A DNA stretch of 64,000 nt from Thermoplasmata archaeon (lineage in GTDB: Archaea; Thermoplasmatota; Thermoplasmata; Lutacidiplasmatales; UBA184): the NCBI GenBank assembly GCA_027306505.1, contig DAHUZP010000081.1, forward strand, positions 1-64,000, written 5' to 3'. Below are positions 16,582-24,847 of this stretch, piece by piece. The position numbers and the translations under genes were made by a program. Numbering within the stretch: position 1 is the first letter of the stretch; each line of letters starts with the position of its first letter. The notes under the pieces were generated by a model. The model saw only the letters and a program-made list of their open reading frames with translations, was not told the DNA's origin and did no database searches.

Positions 16582-17160
16582 GTGGCACTTTTCCCTCCCA
16601 GGACCGCACGACCCCACATCGTCGGGGCGGCGCTCCTGGTGGCCGCCCTTCTGGGGATCTATCTCGCGGTCGCTGCTTCGGGGAGCTACGTCGCGACCGA
16701 CAGCTTCGCCGCCCTCACCCACCACCGTCCCCACCGCGACGAGTTCTCCGCGCTGGTCCACCGGGGGGCCGCGCTGAGCTCGCTGCACCGCAACGCGCCC
16801 GCGCCCCGCTCCACCCCCTCGATAGCCCGGGGGGTGAGGGACCCGCGTCTCCGTCCTTCGGGTCTCCGACGCAGCGGCGCGGGTCCCCGCATCTTCCGCA
16901 CCAGCGCCTCGGGCTCCCCAGGGGAAGGGTGCGGCGACGCCCCCTCCTCGTCCTCCTCAGCTGGAGAGGCTGCTGCCCCTCCCGGTCACGAGGGAGCCTC
17001 ACCGTTAGCGTCCTCGAACCCCTTTCCGACGGAATCCTTCTCCCCTCCTCCTAAGGGACCCTCCCGCCCCTTTGGTCCCGAGCTTCGGGCCGTCTGCCCC
17101 CTTCCGTTCCATCCGGTACCTGGTTCCTCCTCGGAGCCAAGGGGGATGGCCCACCCATGA
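16582..17160 (+). CDS. Small membrane-anchored protein, Pro/Ser-rich
   Basis: A 192-residue frame starting with GTG, 4 nt after an AGGAGGT site and about 20-28 nt below a TATA-like GAAATACC (16556-16563). One hydrophobic helix (about residues 13-33) is followed by a low-complexity Arg/Pro/Ser region without recognisable domains. Its stop overlaps the start of the following MarR gene (ATGA), which supports translation of this frame and coupled expression. The middle has a composition close to random GC-rich frames, so part of the protein may be frameshifted or badly conserved. Function unknown; a membrane partner of the MarR regulator is one possibility. Confidence 0.45.
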   Translation: MALFPPRTARPHIVGAALLVAALLGIYLAVAASGSYVATDSFAALTHHRPHRDEFSALVHRGAALSSLHRNAPAPRSTPSIARGVRDPRLRPSGLRRSGAGPRIFRTSASGSPGEGCGDAPSSSSSAGEAAAPPGHEGASPLASSNPFPTESFSPPPKGPSRPFGPELRAVCPLPFHPVPGSSSEPRGMAHP

Positions 17161-17765
17161 AGAGATCCCAGACGACCCCTGAAGAGCGAGAGACCTTTGT
17201 GCGAGAGATCCGCCTGTGCTACTGGAAGCTCCAGCGGCTGCTCGACGATCGGTCCGGGGAGAGCGGGCTGACGGAGATGCAGTGGGGGCTGCTGCGGATC
17301 CTCGCCGAGCGCGGACCCGTCTCCGAGAAGGAAGCCCGGGAGTCCCTGGGCGTCACGCCCGCCGACATCACCGGGCTCTCCGACCGGCTTGAACGCTCCC
17401 GCTACCTGCGCCGCGTGCGCGACGCGGACGACCACCGGCGGGTGCTCCTCACCATCAGCGAATCCGGTCGCAACGCGTTCCGCCGCTCCTCCGCGCGCCG
17501 GGACCGCCTGCTCGAGGGGATCCTCCAGTCCGTGAGCGCGGCCGATCGCTCCCAGATGCTGGGCGCCCTCACGACGCTCTTGGAGCAGCTCTCCTTGGCC
17601 GTGGACCGGCCCTCGACGCGCTCCTCCGCCCCCCGCGAAGCTCTCGGGGAGGGCGCACCGGCCACCGCGAAGAAGCCGGTCGCGCTGGGAGCGGGCGTCC
17701 GGGCCCCACCCGCGGTGCCCTCGGAGCGCCACCGGCCCATCACCATCAGCGCCGCGCCGTCGTGA
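17157..17765 (+). CDS. MarR-family transcriptional regulator
   Basis: A 202-residue winged-helix regulator. The MarR core covers about residues 10-145: a dimerisation helix at the start, L-T-E-M-Q-W-G-L-L-R-I-L-A, the recognition region V-T-P-A-D-I-T-G-L-S-D-R-L-E, and the wing R-D-A-D-D-H-R-R-V-L-L-T-I-S-E-S-G. The D-x-x-D-x-R-x-x-x-x-x-L-T signature is intact. An Ala/Pro/Ser-rich tail of about 50 residues is an unusual addition. It is coupled by a 4-nt overlap to the membrane protein before it. Its ligand and targets cannot be told from the sequence. Confidence 0.9.
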   Translation: MKRSQTTPEERETFVREIRLCYWKLQRLLDDRSGESGLTEMQWGLLRILAERGPVSEKEARESLGVTPADITGLSDRLERSRYLRRVRDADDHRRVLLTISESGRNAFRRSSARRDRLLEGILQSVSAADRSQMLGALTTLLEQLSLAVDRPSTRSSAPREALGEGAPATAKKPVALGAGVRAPPAVPSERHRPITISAAPS

Positions 17766-17817
17766 AGTTCTCGAAGGGTGGGTGGGGAGAGGGCCCCTCG
17801 CAGGACCGAGCGCCCTC

Positions 17818-18114
17818 CTACGAGGGCGGCGCTTTCCGGGGACGACGCTCCCTGAGGTCGAAGGTCGACCACTTCCCGCAGAGCGGGCAGGCCATGTATC
17901 GCGAGCGGCCGAGGCGCAGAGCGGTGAAGGACGCTCCCGGCAGATGGTCGAAGTCGAAGGTCTTCGAGCACTTCGGACAGGTCAGTCTCGAGCGCGAGAC
18001 CAGCCCCGGGGTGCCCATCTTGGAGTTCCGTCGGTACACCCAATAGTAGTAGACCACGAGGAAGACCAGCACCGCGACGGCGGCCGCGATGCCCAAGAGG
18101 TTCCCGAGCCTCAA
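17818..18114 (-). CDS. Membrane-anchored zinc-ribbon protein
   Basis: A 98-residue protein: one N-terminal membrane helix (about residues 7-25), then a cytoplasmic-type zinc ribbon with C-P-K-C (about 46-49) and C-P-L-C (about 76-79), and a basic tail. The TTG start overlaps the previous gene's stop as TTGA, so the two are translationally coupled. Small anchored zinc ribbons of this type are common in archaea, but this one is not assigned to a named family. Confidence 0.65.
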   Translation of the reverse strand: MRLGNLLGIAAAVAVLVFLVVYYYWVYRRNSKMGTPGLVSRSRLTCPKCSKTFDFDHLPGASFTALRLGRSRYMACPLCGKWSTFDLRERRPRKAPPS

Positions 18115-18473
18115 GCTCCCCCCTGTCGCCGCCTCTTCCCCGAGGTCGGGCCCTTCGCCCGCTCTGGGGCGCGCCCCTGCCGCCGACGTTCGAGCCCGAG
18201 GAGCGCCGCTGCGAGAGGGTCGGAGAAGAGCGGGACGTCGTCCTCCCGAGGCGTCGAGGGCCTCGGCCAGACCTTCTTCTCCGCCCGAGAGGCCACGAGG
18301 AAGAGCCTCCAGTCGTCCATGGCCCCCTCGACCTTGCGCCGGATCCCCCAGAGCAGCTTGCGACGATAGGCGGGGTTGGGGAAGGCGGCCTCCAGGGCGC
18401 GCGCGGTCCGCGGATCGTCGAGCCGCCCCCGCGAGAGCGTCTCGAGGAACTCCCGCTCCTTCCGGCTGAACAA
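18111..18473 (-). CDS. Small basic helical protein
   Basis: A 120-residue soluble protein beginning M-F-S-R-K-E-R-E-F-L-E-T-L. A conserved-looking block reads F-P-N-P-A-Y-R-R-K-L-L-W-G-I-R-R-K-V, which resembles short archaeal proteins with an R-R-x-L-x-x-x-I-R-x-K element. The C-terminus is Arg/Gly/Lys-rich. It lies between tRNA-Arg and the membrane zinc-ribbon gene, with which it overlaps by 4 nt. The Arg/Lys content suggests nucleic-acid contact; that is a guess. Confidence 0.6.
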   Translation of the reverse strand: MFSRKEREFLETLSRGRLDDPRTARALEAAFPNPAYRRKLLWGIRRKVEGAMDDWRLFLVASRAEKKVWPRPSTPREDDVPLFSDPLAAALLGLERRRQGRAPERAKGPTSGKRRRQGGA

Positions 18474-18550
18474 GGGCCCTCCGGGGAGCGAGCCGCGGTC
18501 GATAGTTAAGCGTTACCGAAATCAGTAACTCCTGCCGATGGGACGTCCGA

Positions 18551-18625
18551 CGGGCCTGTGGGGATTCGAACCCCAGTACTCCTGCTTAGAAGGCAGGTGC
18601 ATGATCCGGGCTATGCTACAGGCCC
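18551..18625 (-). tRNA. tRNA-Arg(UCU)
   Basis: On the minus strand the acceptor GGGCCTG (18625-18619) pairs with CAGGCCC (18558-18552), discriminator G. The D-stem is GCAT/ATGC. The anticodon arm is CCTGC/GCAGG with loop CTTCTAA and anticodon TCT (complement of 18588-18590). The T-arm is TGGGG-TTCGAAT-CCCCA. All arms pair and there is no intron and no encoded CCA. Confidence 0.95.
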
Positions 18626-18706
18626 CGAGGCGCGAGCAGCACACCGAGCGAAGAACATTGCGACCTCCCTAGGGCGTCGCGCGGGGCCCCCCGGGGACGT
18701 TCGGTC

Positions 18707-19282
18707 TCAGGCCCGGGAACGGGAGGGCGACCCACCCGGGACCACCGAGGCCATGAGGTGGGCGAGGCGCAGCGGCTCGGGGAAGGAGCCGCGCACCAGG
18801 CTCCTTCGGAGGAGCTCCGTCGCCTCCTTGCGGGTGAGCCCCACCGCGGCGACCCAGAGGGGGCGCGGGCGAAGCGGCACGGTGAACAGTTCGTGGGCCC
18901 TCAGGAGGGCGAGAAGGTCCGGTCGTCCTGGCAGGTGCTTGCGGATCGCCTCCTCCATCGCCGGCAGGTCCGGCGCCCGCCTCGTCACCGTCACGACCGG
19001 GAGACCGGTCGCCTGGTGGAGCCGGGTGAGGTCGACCACGTTGAACCCTCCCAATGCGATCCCTCCCAAGAGGATCGCCCGGGTCGCCTCCCGATGCGGG
19101 GTCGAGTTGACGAGGTCGACCAGGACGTCGGTCGCGTCGGCCCCGTCCACCTCCACATCCCCTCGGAGGACCCCTTCGACGTAGGAAGGGAGCACCACGA
19201 CCACCCCCACCACGGCCGTCCGCTCCTGCTCGAAGCCGAACGGCGCATCGTCGAACGCGAACACCCGCGGGTGAGGCTTCAC
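18707..19282 (-). CDS. DUF99 family protein
   Basis: A 191-residue protein of archaeal family DUF99. It starts V-K-P-H-P-R-V-F-A-F-D-D-A-P-F-G-F, the usual N-terminal strand with the D-D-A-P-F signature, and has G-G-I-A-L-G-G-F-N-V-V-D near residue 80 and L-P-V-V-T-V-T-R-R at about 100, both typical. The fold is thought to be nuclease-like (endonuclease V/RNase H-like); activity is not established. The GTG at 19282 is chosen because the family begins there; the longer upstream frame is low-complexity and overlaps the divergent gene's start. No ribosome binding site is visible. Confidence 0.8.
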   Translation of the reverse strand: MKPHPRVFAFDDAPFGFEQERTAVVGVVVVLPSYVEGVLRGDVEVDGADATDVLVDLVNSTPHREATRAILLGGIALGGFNVVDLTRLHQATGLPVVTVTRRAPDLPAMEEAIRKHLPGRPDLLALLRAHELFTVPLRPRPLWVAAVGLTRKEATELLRRSLVRGSFPEPLRLAHLMASVVPGGSPSRSRA

Positions 19283-19485
19283 ACCGACGGGGCGGTGCGG
19301 GGGCCGGTGAGGTATGGAGGGGAGGCCCGCGGGGCGGCCGCGGTCCTTCTCCTCGCGAAAGGGGGCCCGGGCCCGGGTCCCGCCCGAAGGGCGAGGGTCG
19401 TCGAGCGGTGGGGGGGACTCACCCGTCCCCTCCTCGGGCCGGCGCCCAGCCAAGGGTTTTCCGTAGCGCGGAGGTTGGGTCGCCA

Positions 19486-20544
19486 TTGACCGCGACGCCT
19501 CCCAGCGTTCCACCGCCTCCTCCCCCTCCACCCGCTCCTCCACCCCCTCCACCTCCTGCCCCGTACTTCTCTGTCGCTCCCGCGCACGTCCCGGCGAAGT
19601 GCCTGCGATGCGGCACCGGCTTCTGGGCCTCCCACCACCCCGGGCGGGGGGACATCGGCTGGGCCTTCTGTCCCCGCTGTGGGCAGCCCACGCCAAGCCT
19701 GCCCCCCCGGGGGAGCCCTCCCCTCTTCTCCTGGGAGGTCTACCGTCACTTCTACCCGGAGCCTCGGTGGCCCCGCTCCCCCTCGCCCCGCGTTCGGCTC
19801 GCCCTGGTCGTGCTCTCGCTGGTCGCCGGGCTCGCGCTCGTGGGGATCGGCGTCATCTTCGGTCTCACCGGGGTGGTCGGAATGGGACCGAGAGAGCTCA
19901 ACGTGGGGGGCACGGTGGTGAGCTACAACCTCTCCATCGGTGCGGACTCCCCGGTGGCCGGGGCGATCGTCACGCTCAACAACGTGTCGAGGACCTCGCT
20001 CGGGACCGAGGTCACCGGCCCCTCGGGCACCTTCGGGTTCTCGAACGTCCCCTCCGGAGAGCACCAGCTGCGGGTCCAGTACCCCGGGGACCGCCTCTCC
20101 CAGATGGAGATCTTCCTGGTCCCCTGGTTCGCGGCACCCTCAAGCAACCTCTCCGACCTCCAGGTCCGCCTCTTCGCGGGGAACATGTCGGACGTCTACG
20201 ACCAGCCCTACGCCCCGTACCCCGACGTGGAGACCTACGTCGCCTACCTCTTCTCCGCCTCCTCCATCGAGGTACTGGGTGGGCTCCTCGCCATCTGGGG
20301 AGGTTGGTCCATCCGGGAGGGGAAGAACGCCCCTCGGGGGGTCCTCGGCTCGGCGGCGGGGCTGCTTGCCCCGTTCCTAGCTTCCGTCGCCGGGTTCCAG
20401 ACCCTCTTCCTCGAGGTCGTCCCTCTCACCGCGCTCATCGCGCTATCGGCGGTGCTGCTCGCCGGGGCCGCGCTCGTGATGCTGGTCTCGACGCAGAGGC
20501 CGCTCGACGGGGTCAACGTCCCCCCGAGCCCACCCCCGGCCTGA
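19486..20544 (+). CDS. Zinc-ribbon membrane protein with carboxypeptidase-regulatory-like domain
   Basis: A 352-residue protein. TTG 19486 follows a GGAGGT site by 8-9 nt. Order: a Pro-rich start (about 1-28), a zinc ribbon (C-L-R-C and C-P-R-C, about 40-70), a membrane helix (about 105-130), an outside beta-domain of carboxypeptidase-regulatory type (about 145-235, with P-V-A-G-A-I-V-T-L and G-T-F-G-F-S-N-V-P-S-G), then three more hydrophobic helices and a Pro-rich end. A cytoplasmic ribbon joined across the membrane to an extracellular sandwich domain suggests sensing or anchoring. It is divergent from the DUF99 gene. No known family covers the whole. Confidence 0.7.
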   Translation: MTATPPSVPPPPPPPPAPPPPPPPAPYFSVAPAHVPAKCLRCGTGFWASHHPGRGDIGWAFCPRCGQPTPSLPPRGSPPLFSWEVYRHFYPEPRWPRSPSPRVRLALVVLSLVAGLALVGIGVIFGLTGVVGMGPRELNVGGTVVSYNLSIGADSPVAGAIVTLNNVSRTSLGTEVTGPSGTFGFSNVPSGEHQLRVQYPGDRLSQMEIFLVPWFAAPSSNLSDLQVRLFAGNMSDVYDQPYAPYPDVETYVAYLFSASSIEVLGGLLAIWGGWSIREGKNAPRGVLGSAAGLLAPFLASVAGFQTLFLEVVPLTALIALSAVLLAGAALVMLVSTQRPLDGVNVPPSPPPA

Positions 20545-20628
20545 GCCGGTCGAACGCCCGCGGTCCCAGACCCGCCCGAGCCTCACCCGGGTCGGTCTAC
20601 CGGTGCCCCGCACAGCGTCCCGACGGGA

Positions 20629-21159
20629 TCAGCTTTCGGTGGAGGGGCCCGGAGGGACCGGAGGGGAGTCCAGGCCCCCCGCCCGCTCCGACGGGGAGAG
20701 GGGGCGCCGGGAGCGGTAGCCGCCCTCGAGGGGATGGAAGAAACGGATACCCTCCTCGCCGATCCTCCAGCAGAGGAAGATGACCTCCCCCTTGCGGAGG
20801 GCGTAGAAGTCCACGAGGCCGGTCGAGAGGTCCTTCACCTCGATGCCCCGCTTGCGCCAACCCAGGAGCTCGCTCTTTACCTCGAGCTCGAGCGCCTTCG
20901 CCTGGGTCTCGAGGTCCTTCTTGCGGGCGGAATCGGGATGGTCGGGGGCGTCGAACTCCTCCCCCCAGACCCGGGCGAGCCGCTCCAGCTCCTCCGCGAT
21001 CTCGGTGAGACGAGCGACCTTCACGCGCAGGCTCCTGAACTTGGGGGCGAGCTGGAAGAGCTCCTCCTCCGCCTCGGGCACCTGCCAGAAGTGCCCAGGG
21101 CTCTGCTCCTCCTGAGGTCCCCCCCGCCGCGACGCGGCCCCGTGCTCGGACATGGCCAT
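20629..21159 (-). CDS. DUF2203 family protein
   Basis: A 176-residue soluble protein. Its helical first half begins F-W-Q-V-P-E-A-E-E-E-L-F-Q-L-A-P and carries a long coiled region. The second half has the DUF2203 signature G-I-E-V-K-D-L-S-T-G-L-V-D-F-Y and L-C-W-R-I-G-E-E-G-I-R-F-F-H-P-L-E-G-G-Y. Function of the family is unknown. Two in-frame ATG codons (21159, 21153) are possible starts. A Pro/Ser tail of about 25 residues extends beyond the usual end of the family. It is divergent from the ribosomal protein cluster, so the 230 bp between them hold two promoters. Confidence 0.82.
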   Translation of the reverse strand: MAMSEHGAASRRGGPQEEQSPGHFWQVPEAEEELFQLAPKFRSLRVKVARLTEIAEELERLARVWGEEFDAPDHPDSARKKDLETQAKALELEVKSELLGWRKRGIEVKDLSTGLVDFYALRKGEVIFLCWRIGEEGIRFFHPLEGGYRSRRPLSPSERAGGLDSPPVPPGPSTES

Positions 21160-21330
21160 GGTCGAAGGTCGCCGGGAGCTATCTTGCTTTCATGCGCCGA
21201 TGTCGCGGGGTCGCTCCTCGCTCCTCCGCCCTCCGACCTGGGGGAGGGGGGGTCGCCGCCGAACGCGCGCGTTCGGACAAAGGGGGATGTGGGGGGCCTC
21301 GACGCCTTGTTGAACGAGCTCTTGCCCCCA

Positions 21331-21340
21331 TTTTATATAG
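21331..21340 (+). promoter_or_regulatory. TATA box of the ribosomal protein operon
   Basis: TTTTATATAG is the strongest AT-rich element in the 230-bp gap before uL3. It lies 51-60 nt before the ATG, predicting a leader of about 25 nt. No other clear promoter was seen inside the cluster up to uL15. Confidence 0.7.
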
Positions 21341-21390
21341 GTCTCCATGTTCGACCGCGTTCACCCCCCAGCGAGAGGTATCGACCGGCG

Positions 21391-22395
21391 ATGGCACGAA
21401 GGCACAAACCGCGACGCGGTTCGCTCGGATTCTGGCCCCGCAAGCGGGCGAACCACCAGGTCCCCCGCATCACTCGCTGGCCGAAGGGCCCCGCGAAGCC
21501 CCACCTGGAGGACTTCGCCGGCTACAAGGTCGGGATGACCCACGCCTTCATCGTCGACTTCCGCAAGCGCTCCACCACCTCCGGCCAGGAGGTCTCCGTC
21601 CCGGTGACCGTCGTGGAGACCCCTCCGATCAAGATCGCGGCCGCCCGCGTCTACCGCGACTCTTCCAACGGGCTCCGCGTCTCCTCCGAGATCTGGGCCC
21701 CTGAGCTCGACGAGCGGCTCGCCCGACGGCGCCCGCTCCCCCTCGCTCCCCCCACGGCGGAGCAGAAGGAGCGCTACTCCAAGGCCTCGGGCGTCGAGGT
21801 CCGCGTCCTGGTCCACACCCAGCCCCACCTGGTCTCAGGCATCCCCAGCAAGACCCCCGACCTCTTCGAGGTCCGTGTCTCCGGGGAGAACTTCGAGGAG
21901 AGGAAGAAGTGGGCCCTGGACCATCTCGGGAAGGAGATCGACTTCCCGTCCTTCGCGAAGGCGGGGGACATGCTCGACGTCATCTCCGTCTCCCGCGGCA
22001 AGGGGTTCCAGGGGCACATCAAGCGTTTCCACGTGAAGCTCCAGCCTCACAAGAACTCGAAGCACCGCCGCATGATCGGGACGCTCGGCCCTCACAATCC
22101 CAGCTTCGTCACCTACCGCATCCCCCAGTCGGGGCAGATGGGGTACCACCGACGCACCGAGTACAACAAGCGTGTCCTCAAGGTGGTCGCGGACGGGAAG
22201 GCGGACCCGATCCACATGACGGGCGGGTTCCTCCACTACGGCGAGGTCCGCAACAGCTACACGATCCTCCACGGTTCGCTCCCCGGTCCCAGCAAGCGCC
22301 TGGTCCGGATGCGCCTGCCGATCCGGTTCCACGGGTCGGTCCCGGAGAAGCTCGAGCTGCGCTACCTCTCCACGCACAGCAAGCAGGGGGCCTAG
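21391..22395 (+). CDS. rpl3: Ribosomal protein uL3
   Basis: A 334-residue large-subunit protein that reaches the peptidyl transferase centre. It begins M-A-R-R-H-K-P-R-R-G-S-L-G-F-W-P-R-K-R as in archaeal and eukaryotic L3. The key G-K-G-F-Q-G-H-I-K-R-F-H stretch and the following L-G-P-H-N-P loop are present near residues 200-240. Length is normal. The frame is open upstream to 20734, but the family start and the TATA box position fix the ATG at 21391. It is the first gene of the S10/spc-like cluster and is followed 4 nt later by uL4. Confidence 0.97.
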   Translation: MARRHKPRRGSLGFWPRKRANHQVPRITRWPKGPAKPHLEDFAGYKVGMTHAFIVDFRKRSTTSGQEVSVPVTVVETPPIKIAAARVYRDSSNGLRVSSEIWAPELDERLARRRPLPLAPPTAEQKERYSKASGVEVRVLVHTQPHLVSGIPSKTPDLFEVRVSGENFEERKKWALDHLGKEIDFPSFAKAGDMLDVISVSRGKGFQGHIKRFHVKLQPHKNSKHRRMIGTLGPHNPSFVTYRIPQSGQMGYHRRTEYNKRVLKVVADGKADPIHMTGGFLHYGEVRNSYTILHGSLPGPSKRLVRMRLPIRFHGSVPEKLELRYLSTHSKQGA

Positions 22396-22399
22396 ACCG

Positions 22400-23374
22400 A
22401 TGTCGACCCCTGCGAGCGCGGCGAAGCGGCCCACCCCCACTCCCTCCCCCGCCCCGGCCGCGAGGGCCCCGGCCCACCACCACCGCGCCCCTCTGCTCTC
22501 CCTGGACGGCAAGGCGGGCGAGCAGCTCGACCTCCCCACCATCTTCTCCTCCCCGGTGCGCACCGACCTCGTGCTCCGCGCCGTGCGATCCTCGCAAGCG
22601 AACCGCCGCCAGCCCTACGGCCCCAGCCGGAAGGCGGGCATGCGGCACAGCGTCGAGTGGTCCGGGAAGGGACACGGGGTCGCCCGTACCCCTCGACTCA
22701 TGAGCGGGAACACGGGGGCCCAGGCGCCCAACACCGTCGGCGGCCGTGCCGCGCACCCCCCTCGACCGGACGCGATCTGGGAGCGGAAGATGAACACCAA
22801 GGAGCGCCGCCGTGCCATCGCCGCCGCCGTCGCGGCGACGCGCGAGCCACGCTACGTCCTCGAGCGCGGCCACGAGCTCCCGGAGAAGGCCCATCTCCCC
22901 TTCGTCTTCGAGAACGCGCTCGAGGAGGTCGAGACCGCCTCGCGCGCGAGGGAGGTCCTCCAAGCGTGCGGGCTCTGGGCGGACGTCCAGCGGGCGGGCG
23001 AGGGCGTGCACCTGCGCGCGGGCAAGGGCAAGATGCGGGGCCGCGTCCGACGCCACCCCCGCAGCCTCCTCCTGGTCGTGAGCGCTCCGGGCAAGGCCCG
23101 GGGCTTCCGCAACTTCCCCGGCGTGGAGGTCGTCCCGCTCGACTCCCTCGGCACCGAGCACCTCGCCCCCGGCGGGGTCCCCGGTCGGCTCACGCTCTAC
23201 ACCCCGGTCGCGCTCGAGAAGCTCCAGAAGCGCTTCGGCCAGGCGACGGCGGCTTCCCTCCCGTACCGTCCCGCGCTCGCCGCCGGGACCCCCTCCACCT
23301 CTGCCTCCGCCCCGTCCTCGTCCGGCTCGGCGGCGGCCCATAGCGCCAGCGCGAAGGGAGGACGTTCCGCATGA
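22400..23374 (+). CDS. rpl4: Ribosomal protein uL4 with low-complexity ends
   Basis: A 324-residue large-subunit protein lining the exit tunnel. The core (about 35-280) is typical of archaeal L4, with R-Q-P-Y-G-P-S-R-K-A-G in the tunnel loop region and G-K-G-K-M-R-G-R-V-R. It is about 70 residues longer than usual because of an Ala/Pro/Thr N-terminal extension (about 1-33) and an Ala/Ser-rich C-terminal tail (about 290-324). The stop overlaps the uL23 start (ATGA). Confidence 0.95.
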   Translation: MSTPASAAKRPTPTPSPAPAARAPAHHHRAPLLSLDGKAGEQLDLPTIFSSPVRTDLVLRAVRSSQANRRQPYGPSRKAGMRHSVEWSGKGHGVARTPRLMSGNTGAQAPNTVGGRAAHPPRPDAIWERKMNTKERRRAIAAAVAATREPRYVLERGHELPEKAHLPFVFENALEEVETASRAREVLQACGLWADVQRAGEGVHLRAGKGKMRGRVRRHPRSLLLVVSAPGKARGFRNFPGVEVVPLDSLGTEHLAPGGVPGRLTLYTPVALEKLQKRFGQATAASLPYRPALAAGTPSTSASAPSSSGSAAAHSASAKGGRSA

Positions 23375-23637
23375 CCACCGGTGAGAAGCCCCGCATCCTC
23401 CTCCACGCCTACGTGACGGAGAAGGCGATGGACGAGATGGAGCGGCAGAACAAGCTCGAGTTCGTCGTCGAGCGCCGCGCCACGCGTGCCCAGGTGAAGC
23501 GGGCGGTCGAGGAGCTCTACAAGGCGAAGGTGGCCAAGGTCAACATCAAGATCGGCCGCCCGGGGAAGATCGCGACGGTGCGCTTCACCAAGGAGTTCTC
23601 CAGCGAGGACATCGGCTCCAGGGCCGGGGTGTTCTGA
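23371..23637 (+). CDS. rpl23: Ribosomal protein uL23
   Basis: An 88-residue protein at the tunnel exit that docks SRP and other factors. The core A-Y-V-T-E-K-A-M-D-E-M-E, F-V-V-E-R-R-A-T and V-N-I-K-I-G-R-P-G-K is standard, and length is normal with no added tail. It overlaps uL4 by 4 nt and uL2 by 1 nt. Confidence 0.96.
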   Translation: MTTGEKPRILLHAYVTEKAMDEMERQNKLEFVVERRATRAQVKRAVEELYKAKVAKVNIKIGRPGKIATVRFTKEFSSEDIGSRAGVF

Positions 23638-24359
23638 TGGGAAAGCGCATCATCTCCCGGCGCCGCGGCTCCGGGACGTTCACCTACCGCTCGCCCAGCC
23701 ACCGGCATCACGGGCCGGTGCGGCTACCGGACATCACGCTCAAGACCGGGGGGACCGTCCAGGCGCTCGTCCATGCCCCCGGCCGCAGCTCCCCCGTCGC
23801 CGAGATCAAGGCGGACAGCGGCACCGTCTACCGCCTGGTCGCCCCGGCGGGCGCCGCGACGGGCGACCGCGTCGCGCTCGGAGCGGGACCCCTCGCCCGA
23901 GGCTCCGTGCTCCCCCTCGCCCAGATCCCCGACGGGACCCTGGTGTCCAACATCGAGATCCAGCCCAACGACGGGGGCAAGATGATCCGGGCCGCCGGCA
24001 CGAGCGCCCTCATCGTCGCCCACGATGTCCAGACCGTCACGCTCCAGCTCTCCAGCGGCGCCTTCAAGCGCCTCCACCCGGCCTGCCGGGCCCAGATCGG
24101 CCCGGTCGCCGGCGGCGGTCGCTCCGACCGGCCGTTCACCAAGGCCGGTAAGAAGGTGCACGCCTACCAGTCCCTCGCGAAGGCGCCCTACAAGGTGCGC
24201 GGCGTCGCGATGAACCCTGTCAACCACCCCTTCGGCGGCGGTGCTCATCAGCACGTCGGCCGACCGAGCACGGTGTCCTCGGGCACCTGGCCTGGGGCCA
24301 AGGTGGGCAGGTTCAGCAAGCGGCGCAAGCGCGCGAAGCGACCGGGCGGCGGGAGCTAG
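23637..24359 (+). CDS. rpl2: Ribosomal protein uL2
   Basis: A 240-residue large-subunit protein needed for subunit joining and peptidyl transfer. It starts M-G-K-R-I-I-S-R-R-R-G-S-G, carries the central A-G-A-A-T-G-D-R-V and the conserved V-A-M-N-P-V-N-H-P-F-G-G-G containing the functional His. Length is normal for archaea. The ATG shares its A with the uL23 stop. A 36-nt gap with a GAAGGAGG site precedes uS19. Confidence 0.97.
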   Translation: MGKRIISRRRGSGTFTYRSPSHRHHGPVRLPDITLKTGGTVQALVHAPGRSSPVAEIKADSGTVYRLVAPAGAATGDRVALGAGPLARGSVLPLAQIPDGTLVSNIEIQPNDGGKMIRAAGTSALIVAHDVQTVTLQLSSGAFKRLHPACRAQIGPVAGGGRSDRPFTKAGKKVHAYQSLAKAPYKVRGVAMNPVNHPFGGGAHQHVGRPSTVSSGTWPGAKVGRFSKRRKRAKRPGGGS

Positions 24360-24395
24360 GGCGGGCCCACGCGAAGGTAGGTCGAAGGAGGTTCC

Positions 24396-24824
24396 ATGGC
24401 GAAACGCACGAAGAAGAAGGGGGTAGAGCTCCGCAAGAAGCGGGAGTACACCCTTCGGGGACGGTCGGTAGAGGAGCTCAAGGCCATGTCGCTCGCGCAG
24501 CTCGCGACGCTGCTCCCGGCCCGTGCGCGACGCAGCCTGAAGCGCGGGTTCAACGAGGAGCAGATGCACCTCGTCGAGAAGCTCTCCGGTCCCCCGAAGG
24601 TGGGCCGCCCGATCCGCACGCACTGCCGCGACGTCCTGGTCCTGCCGAAGTTCGTTGGCCAGAGGGTCGCGGTGTTCTCTGGCAAGGAGTTCAAGGAGGT
24701 GGAGATCCGCCCTGAGATGATCGGCCACTACCTCGGCGAGTTCTGTCTCACCCGCCGCTTCGAGAAGCACTCCGGTCCCGGCGTGGGCGCCACGCGCAGC
24801 TCGAAGTTCATGCCGCTGAAGTAG
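24396..24824 (+). CDS. rps19: Ribosomal protein uS19
   Basis: A 142-residue small-subunit head protein. The core G-R-P-I-R-T-H-C-R-D and G-H-Y-L-G-E-F-C-L-T-R, ending H-S-G-P-G-V-G-A-T-R-S-S-K-F, is typical of archaeal and eukaryotic S15-type uS19. The N-terminal basic and helical extension (R-S-V-E-E-L-K-A-M-S) is also normal for archaea. A GAAGGAGG ribosome binding site precedes the ATG. Confidence 0.96.
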   Translation: MAKRTKKKGVELRKKREYTLRGRSVEELKAMSLAQLATLLPARARRSLKRGFNEEQMHLVEKLSGPPKVGRPIRTHCRDVLVLPKFVGQRVAVFSGKEFKEVEIRPEMIGHYLGEFCLTRRFEKHSGPGVGATRSSKFMPLK

Positions 24825-24847
24825 GGGGAGGACGGGACGAGGTCACC

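Noticed and set aside
15146-16609. N-terminal extension of the glycosyltransferase by 488 codons
   Set aside because: The GT4 family begins at the ATG at 15145. The upstream part is low-complexity and antisense to the zinc-finger protein gene.
20734-21390. Upstream extension of uL3
   Set aside because: uL3 proteins begin at M-A-R-R-H-K, the TATA box lies at 21331-21340, and the extension is antisense to the DUF2203 gene.
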